Part shown: positions 18,436 to 25,114 of the stretch, piece by piece | How positions within the stretch are numbered: position 1 is the first letter of the stretch | How the letters are laid out: every line of letters starts with the position of its first letter | Assembly (NCBI GenBank): GCA_947174995.1 | Contig: CAMWLC010000022.1 | Span: 1 to 39,748, forward strand | From: an uncultured Porphyromonadaceae bacterium | GTDB lineage: Bacteria > Bacteroidota > Bacteroidia > Bacteroidales > Muribaculaceae | Direction of reading: 5' to 3' | Length of the DNA stretch: 39,748 nucleotides | Position numbers and translations under genes: made by a program | The notes under the pieces: generated by a model | Told to the model about the DNA's origin: nothing | Seen by the model: the letters and a program-made list of their open reading frames with translations, nothing else | The model's database searches: none

Positions 18436-18443
18436 CAAAGTAA
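18436..18443 (-). promoter_or_regulatory. Possible -7 box for clpB
   Basis: TTACTTTG on the minus strand differs by one base from TAnnTTTG and lies 14 bases before the clpB ATG. No proper -33 element at 19-21 bases (a TTTG is 15 away). A heat-shock-specific promoter cannot be recognised. Confidence 0.35.
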
Positions 18444-18468
18444 ATTCTATATAATTAACAAAAGAAAA

Positions 18469-18501
18469 TTTGATTGGTTTGATTTTTATTTGTTATATTT
18501 G
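18469..18501 (+). promoter_or_regulatory. Promoter for the ROK kinase gene
   Basis: TTTG (18469-18472), 21 bases, TATATTTG (18494-18501): a full match to the Bacteroidetes consensus. Predicted start near 18507 gives a leader of about 87 bases, which contains a near-exact direct repeat of CCGGGGGAGCCGT (18517-18529 and 18535-18549). Confidence 0.8.
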
Positions 18502-18593
18502 CACAATCAATCCCGGCCGGGGGAGCCGTATGGACCGGGGGGGAGCCGTTAACTTTAGGATCGGATTAAAAACACACATTATTAATAGTAGAG

Positions 18594-19637
18594 ATGACCA
18601 TGACAAAACCTTATGTACTGGGTGTCGACGTAGGAGGCACCAACACGGTTTTCGGTATCGTAGACGCCCGCGGCCAGGTGGTGGCCAGCGGCTCTATCAA
18701 GACCAAGAAGCATGCCGACTTTGACGACTATGTGGATGAGCTCCACACGGAGGTGACGCGCCTTCTCCAGGCCAACGACGCCGAAGGGAAGATCAAGGGT
18801 ATCGGCATCGGCGCCCCTAACGCCAATTACTACACCGGCGAGATCGTGAATCCGCCAAACCTCCCCTGGGGTCCCGTCATCCCCCTGGCCGAGAAGGTTA
18901 GCAAGGCATTCGACGGCCTCCCCGTAGCCGTCACCAACGATGCCAACGCCGCCGCGCTCGGCGAGATGACCTACGGCGCGGCCCGAGGCATGAAGGATTT
19001 TATCATGATCACTCTCGGCACCGGTGTCGGCTCCGGCATCGTGGTCAACGGCCAGATGGTGTATGGTCATGACGGCAACGCCGGCGAGCTGGGTCACCTC
19101 GTGGTGAAGCGTAACAACGGCCGCGTCTGCGGCTGCGGACGCACGGGATGTCTCGAGGCATACGCCTCGGCTACCGGTGTGGCGCGCACGGCCCGCGAGT
19201 TCCTGGAGATACGCACCGAACCCTCCATGCTCCGCAGCCTCGAGATCGAGGACATCACCTCCAAGGATGTATATGATGCGGCCGTGGCCGGCGACAAACT
19301 CGCCAAGGAGATTTTCGACTACACGGGCAAGATCCTCGGAGAGGCTTGCGCCGACATGTGCGCCTTTTCCTCTCCGCAGGCCATTATCCTTTTCGGCGGT
19401 CTGGCCAAGAGCGGCGACCTGCTGATGAAGCCCATGCGCGAGGCATTTGATAATGCCCTCTTCCCTGTATATAAAGGCAAGATCAAGATCCTCATTTCCG
19501 AACTCAAGGAGAGTGACGCCGCAGTGCTCGGAGCCTCGGCTTTGGGCTGGGAGGCCAAATACCAGTATCAGGCCAATCAGAATCTCGCCCCGGTGGTGGT
19601 GCCCGCAGCTGCCGCCGCAGAGAATCCCGAGAAATGA
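18594..19637 (+). CDS. ROK family glucokinase
   Basis: 347-residue sugar kinase, most likely phosphorylating glucose at the 6-hydroxyl on entry to glycolysis. Seen: the ATP phosphate loop GVDVGGTNTVFGIVD (from residue 10), TNDANAAALGEM, the second phosphate loop TLGTGVGSGIVVNG, and the ROK zinc site from H168 and C179, C181 and C186 in VCGCGRTGCLEAY. No helix-turn-helix precedes the kinase domain, so it is a kinase and not an NagC-type repressor. It ends in an alanine-rich tail. Starts at 18594 and 18600 are both possible (MTMTKPY). Its stop overlaps the next ATG (ATGA). Related ROK enzymes may prefer mannose or N-acetylglucosamine. Confidence 0.9.
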   Translation: MTMTKPYVLGVDVGGTNTVFGIVDARGQVVASGSIKTKKHADFDDYVDELHTEVTRLLQANDAEGKIKGIGIGAPNANYYTGEIVNPPNLPWGPVIPLAEKVSKAFDGLPVAVTNDANAAALGEMTYGAARGMKDFIMITLGTGVGSGIVVNGQMVYGHDGNAGELGHLVVKRNNGRVCGCGRTGCLEAYASATGVARTAREFLEIRTEPSMLRSLEIEDITSKDVYDAAVAGDKLAKEIFDYTGKILGEACADMCAFSSPQAIILFGGLAKSGDLLMKPMREAFDNALFPVYKGKIKILISELKESDAAVLGASALGWEAKYQYQANQNLAPVVVPAAAAAENPEK

Positions 19638-20374
19638 TGATGCGCGTAGCCATCGTAGGCCGAGGCAGAGTGGGCTCACACCTTTCCCGGGCCTTCGGCG
19701 CGGTGGCGCAGGTAACTCAAGTCAATCCACATTCTCCGGAAGACACCCTTCCGGAGAATGTGGATTATATCATCATAGCCGTGAGCGATGACGCGATCGG
19801 CGAAGTAGCCGGGAGAATGACGGAATTATGGCGCGCCGGGAAGGGGAGCGGCAAATTCCCGATTATGGCGCATACCTCGGGGAGCGTGCCTATGGGCGCT
19901 TTGAGTATCTGGCCCGGAGAGACGGGGGTGTTATATCCCTTGCAAACCTTCTCCAAAGACCGCGAGTTAAATTACAATGACATACCCTTTTTTATAGAGG
20001 GTTCCGCTCCCGAGACTGCGGAGGCGCTTGAGAATTTAGCCCGTCTTGTCACCGGTAATGTCCACGGGGCCGATTCGGAACTCCGCGCCGGGGTACATCT
20101 TGCAGCTGTCTTCGCCTGCAACTTCGCCAATGCCCTCTGGACCATTTCCGATGACATTCTCAGGCAGCAGGGTTACAGCATCCGCGATATGCTTCCCCTC
20201 ATCAGGGAGACGGTCGAAAAACTCGAATCGCTGCCGCCGCGCGAGGCGCAGACCGGACCGGCTGCAAGGGGAGACCGCGAAGTGATGGCCCGTCAGGAGA
20301 GGGCTCTCGCGGCGAATCCCCGGTTGTCGGAGATATATCGTCTCCTCTCGGATTATATAAGTAGTTCTGAATAA
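19634..20374 (+). CDS. Rossmann-like/DUF2520 protein (putative NAD(P)-binding oxidoreductase)
   Basis: 246 residues. N-terminal Rossmann fold with VAIVGRGRVGSHLSRAF (GxGxxG, residues 5-21) and DYIIIAVSDDAIGEVAG, then MAHTSGSVPMGAL and GVLYPLQTFSKDRELNYNDIPFFIEG. A helical C-terminal domain (ADSELRAGVHLAAVFACNF) resembles the dimerisation half of ketopantoate-reductase-like proteins. The reaction is unknown. It overlaps the kinase stop by four bases and is probably coupled to it. Two oddities: bases 19724-19766 form a perfect 19-bp inverted repeat inside the coding sequence, and the final codons (ISSSE) and stop codon are supplied by the left end of a mobile element that begins at 20360, so the natural C-terminus may have been replaced. 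Confidence 0.85.
   Translation: MMMRVAIVGRGRVGSHLSRAFGAVAQVTQVNPHSPEDTLPENVDYIIIAVSDDAIGEVAGRMTELWRAGKGSGKFPIMAHTSGSVPMGALSIWPGETGVLYPLQTFSKDRELNYNDIPFFIEGSAPETAEALENLARLVTGNVHGADSELRAGVHLAAVFACNFANALWTISDDILRQQGYSIRDMLPLIRETVEKLESLPPREAQTGPAARGDREVMARQERALAANPRLSEIYRLLSDYISSSE
19724..19766. repeat. Perfect 19-bp inverted repeat inside a coding sequence
   Basis: AATCCACATTCTCCGGAAG (19724-19742) and its exact complement (19748-19766) flank the loop ACACC. It encodes residues around VNPHSPEDTLPENVDY in the DUF2520 gene without breaking the frame. Confidence 0.9.
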
Positions 20375-20742
20375 TTAATGAATAAGTAAGTGTTCAAATT
20401 TAATTTATACAATAGGCGAGCTTGTTTTTTAGACGATTTCTGTGCGGAGAGAGGGAGCATAGCGAGCTATGCGACTGAGCGACAAGCTGAAAGCGGCAAA
20501 AAAGAAGCCGCAGATTGTATAAAAGATCAAGTGATCACTTACTTTTGATTATATCGTTTAAATTTGAACACTTACTTACATAAAACTTAGATGTTTTTGA
20601 GGAGATTTGAGTGCGGAATGAGGGAGAATACGTATGTATTCGACTGAATGACAAGCTGAAAGCGGCCAAAACAGCAAGTTTTGTGGTTCAAGATTTTCAT
20701 AAATATTTTGAAACATATGTCGTTTAATTTTTCAGAACTATT
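20360..20742. mobile_element. Small terminal-inverted-repeat element, copy A, interrupted by copy B
   Basis: Left end AGTAGTTCTGAATAATTAA (20360-20378) and right end TTAATTTTTCAGAACTATT (20724-20742) are inverted repeats matching at 17 of 19 positions. TA flanks both sides (20358-20359 and 20743-20744), as a 2-bp target duplication. Removing the inserted copy B leaves about 190 bp that align closely with the copy at 26305. No transposase is encoded, so it is a non-autonomous MITE-like element. Its left end overlaps the last codons of the DUF2520 gene, and its right end is 20 bases before kdsC. The core holds the hairpin GAATAC-GTAT-GTATTC (20626-20641) inside an outer stem CATAAAACTT/AAGTTTTGTG. 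Confidence 0.85.
20385..20576. mobile_element. Small terminal-inverted-repeat element, copy B, nested in copy A
   Basis: 192 bp with perfect terminal repeats (AGTAAGTGTTCAAATTTAA and its exact complement) flanked by TA on both sides. Copy at 26305, which lacks this insertion, reads GAATACAT at the junction, so insertion duplicated a TA. The interior repeats the family plan: outer stem TTTATACAAT/ATTGTATAAA (20404-20413 with 20514-20523), the shared GTGCGGA and GAGGGAG, hairpin GCATAGC-GA-GCTATGC (20457-20472), then CGACTGAGCGACAAGCTG and AAAGCGGC. A further hairpin GCGGC/GCCGC follows. No coding sequence of note. Confidence 0.88.
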
Positions 20743-20762
20743 TAAAAAATAACAAGAAATAA

Positions 20763-21278
20763 ATGAATTACGACTTATCCATCATCAAGGGAATCGTTTT
20801 TGACGTGGACGGAGTGCTCTCTCCATCCACTATTCCCTTGGGAGAGAACGGGATGCCGATGCGCATGGTGAATATCAAGGATGGCTACGCCCTCCAGCTT
20901 GCCGCGAAAAGCGGTCTGCGTCTCGCCATCATCACCGGGGGGAGGAGCGACGCCGTGCAGAAGCGTTTCGAGGCCTTGGGCATCACCGACATCTATCAAG
21001 GAGCCGCTCATAAACTCCCTATCCTTCAGGAATGGATGGAGAAGGAGGGACTTCTGCCGCAGGAGGTGATATATATGGGCGATGACATACCCGATCTGAA
21101 GTGCATGAGACACGTGGGACTTCCCTGCGCCCCGCATGATGCGGCAGCCGAGGCACGCGAGACCGCGCTTTACATATCCCGCTTCGACGGTGGATATGGC
21201 GCCGTGAGGGATGTGGTGGAGCAGGTGCTGAAGGCCCACGGCCACTGGATGGCTCCTGGGAAGGCTTTCGGATGGTGA
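20763..21278 (+). CDS. kdsC: 3-deoxy-D-manno-octulosonate 8-phosphate phosphatase KdsC
   Basis: 171-residue HAD-superfamily phosphatase (C0 type without a cap domain) that releases Kdo from Kdo 8-phosphate for lipopolysaccharide core synthesis. Seen: catalytic FDVDGVLS (D14 nucleophile, D16), the KdsC signature [29 protein letters not shown], lysine in AHKLPIL, and metal-binding [12 protein letters not shown]. Such proteins work as tetramers, with loops completing neighbours' active sites. The start is 20 bases after the mobile element ends, so its native promoter region has probably been displaced or replaced by the element. maf lies 48 bases downstream. Confidence 0.93.
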   Translation: MNYDLSIIKGIVFDVDGVLSPSTIPLGENGMPMRMVNIKDGYALQLAAKSGLRLAIITGGRSDAVQKRFEALGITDIYQGAAHKLPILQEWMEKEGLLPQEVIYMGDDIPDLKCMRHVGLPCAPHDAAAEARETALYISRFDGGYGAVRDVVEQVLKAHGHWMAPGKAFGW

Positions 21279-21290
21279 GGTATAAGCAGG

Positions 21291-21308
21291 GACGCGGCGT
21301 GCCGCGTC
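21291..21308. repeat. Dispersed palindrome (copy 3)
   Basis: GACGCGGC and GCCGCGTC around a GT loop, within GCAGG and TGC flanks, in the 48-base gap between kdsC and maf. Confidence 0.75.
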
Positions 21309-21326
21309 TGCAAAAACAAAATCAGA

Positions 21327-21908
21327 ATGGAAAAGATATTGAAAAATTACAAGGTGCTTCTTGCGAGCCGGTCACCGCGCCGCAGGGAGCTTTTGGGTAT
21401 GCTTGACATCCCCTTCGAGTGCGTGAGGGTAGAGGGTGTTGACGAGACGTTTCCTCCCGAGATGAATGCCGTGGATGTACCGGGGTATCTGGCACGCAAG
21501 AAGGCTTCGGCATGCCGTGACCTTATCAAGGATGACGAACTGGTGATAACCGCAGACACGGTGGTGATTCTTGACAACACCATCTACGGCAAACCATACA
21601 ACGAGGAGCAGGCCGTGGATATGCTGATGACACTCCAGGGGCGCACGCACCAGGTGGTGACCGGTGTATCCGTCACGACCAAGGAGAAGAGCATCGACTT
21701 TTCGGTGAGCACGGATGTCACATTCGGCACATTGACCCGCGAGGAGGCGGAGTATTACGTCAAGCGCTATCATCCCCTGGACAAAGCCGGAGCGTATGGC
21801 ATCCAGGAATGGATAGGGTGTGTGGCCGTGGAGAGGATAGACGGCAGTTTCTATAATGTGATGGGACTGCCGGTGCAACGTCTTTACAAGGAACTCAAGA
21901 AATTCTAA
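21327..21908 (+). CDS. maf: Maf family nucleoside triphosphate pyrophosphatase
   Basis: 193-residue house-cleaning enzyme that hydrolyses nucleoside triphosphates, including modified ones, to monophosphates and pyrophosphate. Seen: VLLASRSPRRRELL (residues 10-23, SxxR loop), a long stretch ending in VITADTVVILD with the catalytic aspartate, GKPYNEEQAVDML, GRTHQVVTGV, and the late KAGAYGIQEW and NVMGLPVQRLY. The YhdE-like pattern suggests dTTP/UTP preference. It ends 9 bases before the convergent ATP-grasp gene and has no obvious terminator. The neighbour kdsC is an inferred operon partner. Confidence 0.93.
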   Translation: MEKILKNYKVLLASRSPRRRELLGMLDIPFECVRVEGVDETFPPEMNAVDVPGYLARKKASACRDLIKDDELVITADTVVILDNTIYGKPYNEEQAVDMLMTLQGRTHQVVTGVSVTTKEKSIDFSVSTDVTFGTLTREEAEYYVKRYHPLDKAGAYGIQEWIGCVAVERIDGSFYNVMGLPVQRLYKELKKF

Positions 21909-21917
21909 GAAAGGCTA

Positions 21918-22916
21918 TTATTGCAGGAGGTTGAACTCCTGCGCGAAGTCCGTGCCGGAGAAGAGCGCGACATGGCCCATGGTCATGCGCAGGTTGATTT
22001 CCACGCATGGGCGCACGCGCCCGTGGCGGTCCGCGAGCATGTCGATACCGAGCGGTCCGTCGTAGAAGGGGGCGATCAGCTCATCGAGCACCTCTTTCTG
22101 CCGGCATATCAGAGAGCCGTCCCAACCCGGGGCGGCTTTTCTTATCTCCTCTTCGAGAAGATGCTGCCGCAGGGATAGATTGCCGTGGTATTTACCCCGC
22201 GATGAGGTGCGGAATACGGACAACCCCTCAAACCGTGTCTCCCCGCCGCTGCATATCCATTCGGATGCGAAGTCGAGGACTCGGTCGGCTCCGCGCTCGG
22301 CCATTACCGAACCTTGGCGTCTGATTATGCCCCGTGCCCAGGGTAAGATGTGATGCTCCTGAAGTTCGCCGCAGGATATGATGCCGCGTCCCGAGCTGCT
22401 CCACGGGGCCTTGAGCCACGCGTCCGGATGATGCTCCACATACTCCCTGACCTCCTCGACACTGAAAAGTTCCTCAGCCGCGTATGGCGAGCCGAGCAGA
22501 CGGTTAAATGTTCCGGCTGAGCGCCGATGGGAGAGTGAGCGCAGTGTGTCGAGGGTTTGTTCGGAAGGAAGGAGAGAGGGTGCGAATCCGAGTGTGAGGA
22601 GGCGTGTGCGCAGTGCCCGGTTCCATCCCCAGGGGGTCGGAATGAGGTCGGAAGGGGGAGGGGTGTCGGGTGAAAGCGTGGAAGCCGGAATCAGGGTGAG
22701 CCCTTTACGCGCTGCCGGGAGATAGCCGACCAAATCTTCATGAGTACCCGGAGCGGGGTCGAGAAGCAGAATGGAGTCGCCGGGGGATGCCCAGAGGGAG
22801 GGGAGCAGAGCGAGACGGGAGCGCAGGGCGAGCACTGAAGCCGGGGGAGTATAAAAATTCAATCCGGATGCCAGAGCGTAGTCTGTATCCGGATTGAAAA
22901 GATGTATCTTCCGCAT
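21918..22916 (-). CDS. Uncharacterised ATP-grasp-like protein
   Basis: 332 residues, no signal peptide or membrane segment. It opens with IHLFNPDTDYALASG, a start I associate with a conserved but unstudied Bacteroidales family. The middle (DAWLKAPWSSSGRGIISC) looks like the flexible glycine-rich ATP-binding loop of ATP-grasp enzymes. The end (GPLGIDMLADRHGRVRPCVEINLRMTMGH) looks like the metal-binding E-x-N region. ATP-grasp enzymes join a carboxylate to an amine or thiol through an acyl phosphate; the substrate here cannot be predicted. It is 27 bases downstream of rpoZ and probably the last gene of the bamD-rpoZ unit. Confidence 0.75.
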   Translation of the reverse strand: MRKIHLFNPDTDYALASGLNFYTPPASVLALRSRLALLPSLWASPGDSILLLDPAPGTHEDLVGYLPAARKGLTLIPASTLSPDTPPPSDLIPTPWGWNRALRTRLLTLGFAPSLLPSEQTLDTLRSLSHRRSAGTFNRLLGSPYAAEELFSVEEVREYVEHHPDAWLKAPWSSSGRGIISCGELQEHHILPWARGIIRRQGSVMAERGADRVLDFASEWICSGGETRFEGLSVFRTSSRGKYHGNLSLRQHLLEEEIRKAAPGWDGSLICRQKEVLDELIAPFYDGPLGIDMLADRHGRVRPCVEINLRMTMGHVALFSGTDFAQEFNLLQ

Positions 22917-22943
22917 TGGAATTGTTTACTGCATCGGGGGAAA

Positions 22944-23285
22944 TCAGTCGTTGAGCAGATCCTTCTCCTTGAGGGGATTGGAGAAATAGAGCTTGTGCTC
23001 GATGTATTCCTGAGTGGCGATGAGCGTTGGCTTGGGGAGCTTCTCGTAGAAGCGGGAGATTTCGATCTGCTCGCGGTTTTCTGACACCTCCTCGAGGTTG
23101 TCAGTGGAAGTGGAGGCAAACTCCTGGAGCTTCTTTTCGAGTTCCTTTTTCATCTCCACTGCGATCTGGTTGGCGCGGCGGCCGATGATGCAGACGGTTT
23201 CGTAGACGTTTCCGGTCTGTTCCGCCATGGCGATCATGTCGCGGGTGACGGTCGTGAGGGGAGCGTTGGTCTTCTTGTAATCCAT
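22944..23285 (-). CDS. rpoZ: RNA polymerase omega subunit, Bacteroidetes type
   Basis: 113-residue small subunit that helps assemble and stabilise RNA polymerase. Seen: MDYKKTNAPLTTVTRD, ETGNVY-like QTGNVYETVCIIGRRANQI with the conserved RRANQI box, and the Bacteroidetes-specific ENREQIEISRFYEKLPKPTL. The frame is open to 23330, but the family starts at the ATG at 23285, leaving 41 bases after bamD. Bacterial omega is often annotated here only as a hypothetical protein because it is divergent. Confidence 0.9.
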   Translation of the reverse strand: MDYKKTNAPLTTVTRDMIAMAEQTGNVYETVCIIGRRANQIAVEMKKELEKKLQEFASTSTDNLEEVSENREQIEISRFYEKLPKPTLIATQEYIEHKLYFSNPLKEKDLLND

Positions 23286-23326
23286 ATTATATGTATAGTC
23301 TTGGACGAAATTTACGGGATGTACTC

Positions 23327-24142
23327 TCAATCCTGCACGTATTTGCGGGCGATGGTGTAGATATTCTTTGCCTCGCGCAGGTTGTGTGATTCGGGATATG
23401 AATTGACGAAGGAATAGTATTCGTCAATCACCTCGCGGAAACGGTCGATTTTCTTCTCCTCGACACTCTCCTTGGCCTCCTGGAACTTTGACTTGAGGAT
23501 CAGCAGGTCGAAGTCCTCGCGGTATTTGGAGTAGGGGTAGGTCCTGAGGGCGTTCTTGGCCGTGATGATGGCGGCCTGGTAGTTGTTGCCCAGGAAATTA
23601 CCCATATTGTAATACAGCTGCGCGTTCTGGAGCTCCTTGAGGGTGAGCTTGTCCTGGAGTTCGAAAATGGCCTCCTTCACCATGTCGGCCTTGTCGCTCA
23701 TGGGGTAATAGTCAAGGAAGGAGGAGAGCTCCTCGAGGCCCTTGATGGTGCCAGACTGGTCGAGCTGCGGGTCGGGGGAGTCGAGGTAATATCCGTATCC
23801 GCTGTAGAAGCGGGCCTGCTCGGTGTATTTTCCTTTGGGATACCGCTGGTAATAGGTCTTGAAATATACGGCGGAATTGAGATAATCGTGGTTGTTGTAG
23901 TGTGCCAGGCCCAGGGTGTAGAGGGCGTCCTCACCCTCGGGAGTGCCTCGCAGAGGGGTGATGAGGTCGGTGAGCAGATTGATGGTCTGCTCATATTTGC
24001 CGTTCCGGTAAGCCTTTTTGGCGTAGTCGTATCTCACGTTGGCGTCGCGGCTCTTGAGCACCTTGTTGTATTCGCCGCAGGAGGCGAGTAGGAACAGGGG
24101 AAGCATGAGGGCGACGACACGCGAAGCTGATTGTCGGGTCAT
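23327..24142 (-). CDS. bamD: Outer membrane assembly lipoprotein BamD
   Basis: 271-residue lipoprotein of the BAM complex, anchored on the periplasmic face of the outer membrane, where it helps BamA fold beta-barrel proteins such as SprA. Seen: signal peptide with lipobox LASC (C22), then TPR-like repeats: YAKKAYRNGKYEQTINLL, ALYTLGLAHYNNHDYLNSAV, YFKTYYQRYPKGKY, and further helices to the end. YRNGKYE and RYPKGKYTEQA are typical of BamD. It heads a minus-strand unit with rpoZ and the ATP-grasp gene. Confidence 0.93.
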   Translation of the reverse strand: MTRQSASRVVALMLPLFLLASCGEYNKVLKSRDANVRYDYAKKAYRNGKYEQTINLLTDLITPLRGTPEGEDALYTLGLAHYNNHDYLNSAVYFKTYYQRYPKGKYTEQARFYSGYGYYLDSPDPQLDQSGTIKGLEELSSFLDYYPMSDKADMVKEAIFELQDKLTLKELQNAQLYYNMGNFLGNNYQAAIITAKNALRTYPYSKYREDFDLLILKSKFQEAKESVEEKKIDRFREVIDEYYSFVNSYPESHNLREAKNIYTIARKYVQD

Positions 24143-24170
24143 AATTGCCGTTTGTGACTTTTCTAACGTG

Positions 24171-24178
24171 CAAAGTTA
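24171..24178 (-). promoter_or_regulatory. -7 promoter box for bamD
   Basis: TAACTTTG on the minus strand, an exact TAnnTTTG, 28 bases before the bamD ATG. No convincing TTTG at -33. Confidence 0.55.
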
Positions 24179-24221
24179 ATAAAAAATTTCGGAACATCGC
24201 GCTTATTCAGTGGATTTTTAG

Positions 24222-24229
24222 TAACTTTG
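24222..24229 (+). promoter_or_regulatory. -7 promoter box for the PASTA gene
   Basis: TAACTTTG, exact match, 33 bases before the chosen ATG at 24263. It forms a divergent pair with the bamD box 43 bases away. The -33 element is not evident. Confidence 0.55.
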
Positions 24230-24262
24230 GGGCGAAAAATCCCCGTTGCACGCTCCAATGCG

Positions 24263-25114
24263 ATGCTGCTGCGGGGCCAAAGACGTGAAACAGTGGAAAA
24301 AGAGAAAGGAAATATCGATGCCCGGGGCCTGATGGGGCGCCATCCGGTGCTGGTCAACCTTATCATAATAATCCTGGTGGGATTCATCGGGATATGGATA
24401 GTGTATCTCTCGATAGCCCTCTTCACCCGCCACGGCCAGAGCGACACCGTGCCGGGGGTGGAGAACATGTCGTACACCCGGGCCGTGGAGACGCTTCACG
24501 AGCGGGGATTCCGCGTGGACATACGCGACTCGCTGTATGTGGACCACGTGAAGCCCGGATACGTCATAGAGCAGTTTCCGAAGTCCGGCTCTGTGGTGAA
24601 GCCGGGGCGCAAGATATTCCTGTATATCAACGCGGTGCATCCCAAGGAGGTAATCATTGACCAGGACAACAACCCGCGAGAGGATGCCCTGAGGAGTTTT
24701 TCTTTCAGGCAGGGAATGGCGCGTCTCGAAGAGTTGGGATTCAAGGACATTCGCGTCGTTAAGGTATTGGGAGACAATGACTGCATAGTCAAGATCCTGG
24801 CCAACGGGCGCACCGTCAAGAAGATGCAGAAGGTGCCCCTAAATGCGAAGATCACCGTGGAGGTGTATGACGGCAGACTCGTGGAGCTGCGCGACTCGCT
24901 GCAGAACGCCGAATACTACGAATATCTCAACTCGCAGTCCACCTACGACGGCGGAGGCGAGACCGACTACGGTTACGGCTACGGCGGCGACTCCGGGAGC
25001 GACTTCTCTTCCTCCACCACATCGTCGCAGTCCTCCTCCTCCTCATCATCATCACAGCGCACGGAGCAGGCCCCGACAGAGAGTGCCGAGCAGTCCGAAA
25101 ACATATTCAACTGA
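24263..25114 (+). CDS. Single-pass membrane protein with PASTA domains
   Basis: 283 residues. A short cytoplasmic N-terminus is followed by one membrane helix (VNLIIIILVGFIGIWIVYLSIA), then periplasmic PASTA-type repeats (SDTVPGVENMSYTRAVETL to FPKSGSVVKPG, and two more divergent ones). A low-complexity tail rich in glycine, tyrosine and serine runs follows. PASTA domains bind peptidoglycan fragments in Gram-positive kinases and PBPs; here there is no kinase, so the role is unknown but probably in the cell wall. The frame continues upstream to a TTG inside the promoter box, which cannot be the start; the ATG at 24263 is preferred and one at 24332 is possible. It overlaps rluD by TGATG. Confidence 0.85.
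   Translation: MLLRGQRRETVEKEKGNIDARGLMGRHPVLVNLIIIILVGFIGIWIVYLSIALFTRHGQSDTVPGVENMSYTRAVETLHERGFRVDIRDSLYVDHVKPGYVIEQFPKSGSVVKPGRKIFLYINAVHPKEVIIDQDNNPREDALRSFSFRQGMARLEELGFKDIRVVKVLGDNDCIVKILANGRTVKKMQKVPLNAKITVEVYDGRLVELRDSLQNAEYYEYLNSQSTYDGGGETDYGYGYGGDSGSDFSSSTTSSQSSSSSSSSQRTEQAPTESAEQSENIFN

Noticed and set aside
20430..20500. Possible short peptide (R-x-EG...LxDKLKAAK) encoded by the mobile elements
   Set aside because: The frame is open in copy A but has a stop in copy B, whereas pairing in the stems is kept, so structure explains conservation better than coding.
22864..22896. Inverted AATCCGGAT pair at the start of the ATP-grasp-like gene
   Set aside because: Only about 10 bp, far apart, and explained by two similar codon runs; probably chance.
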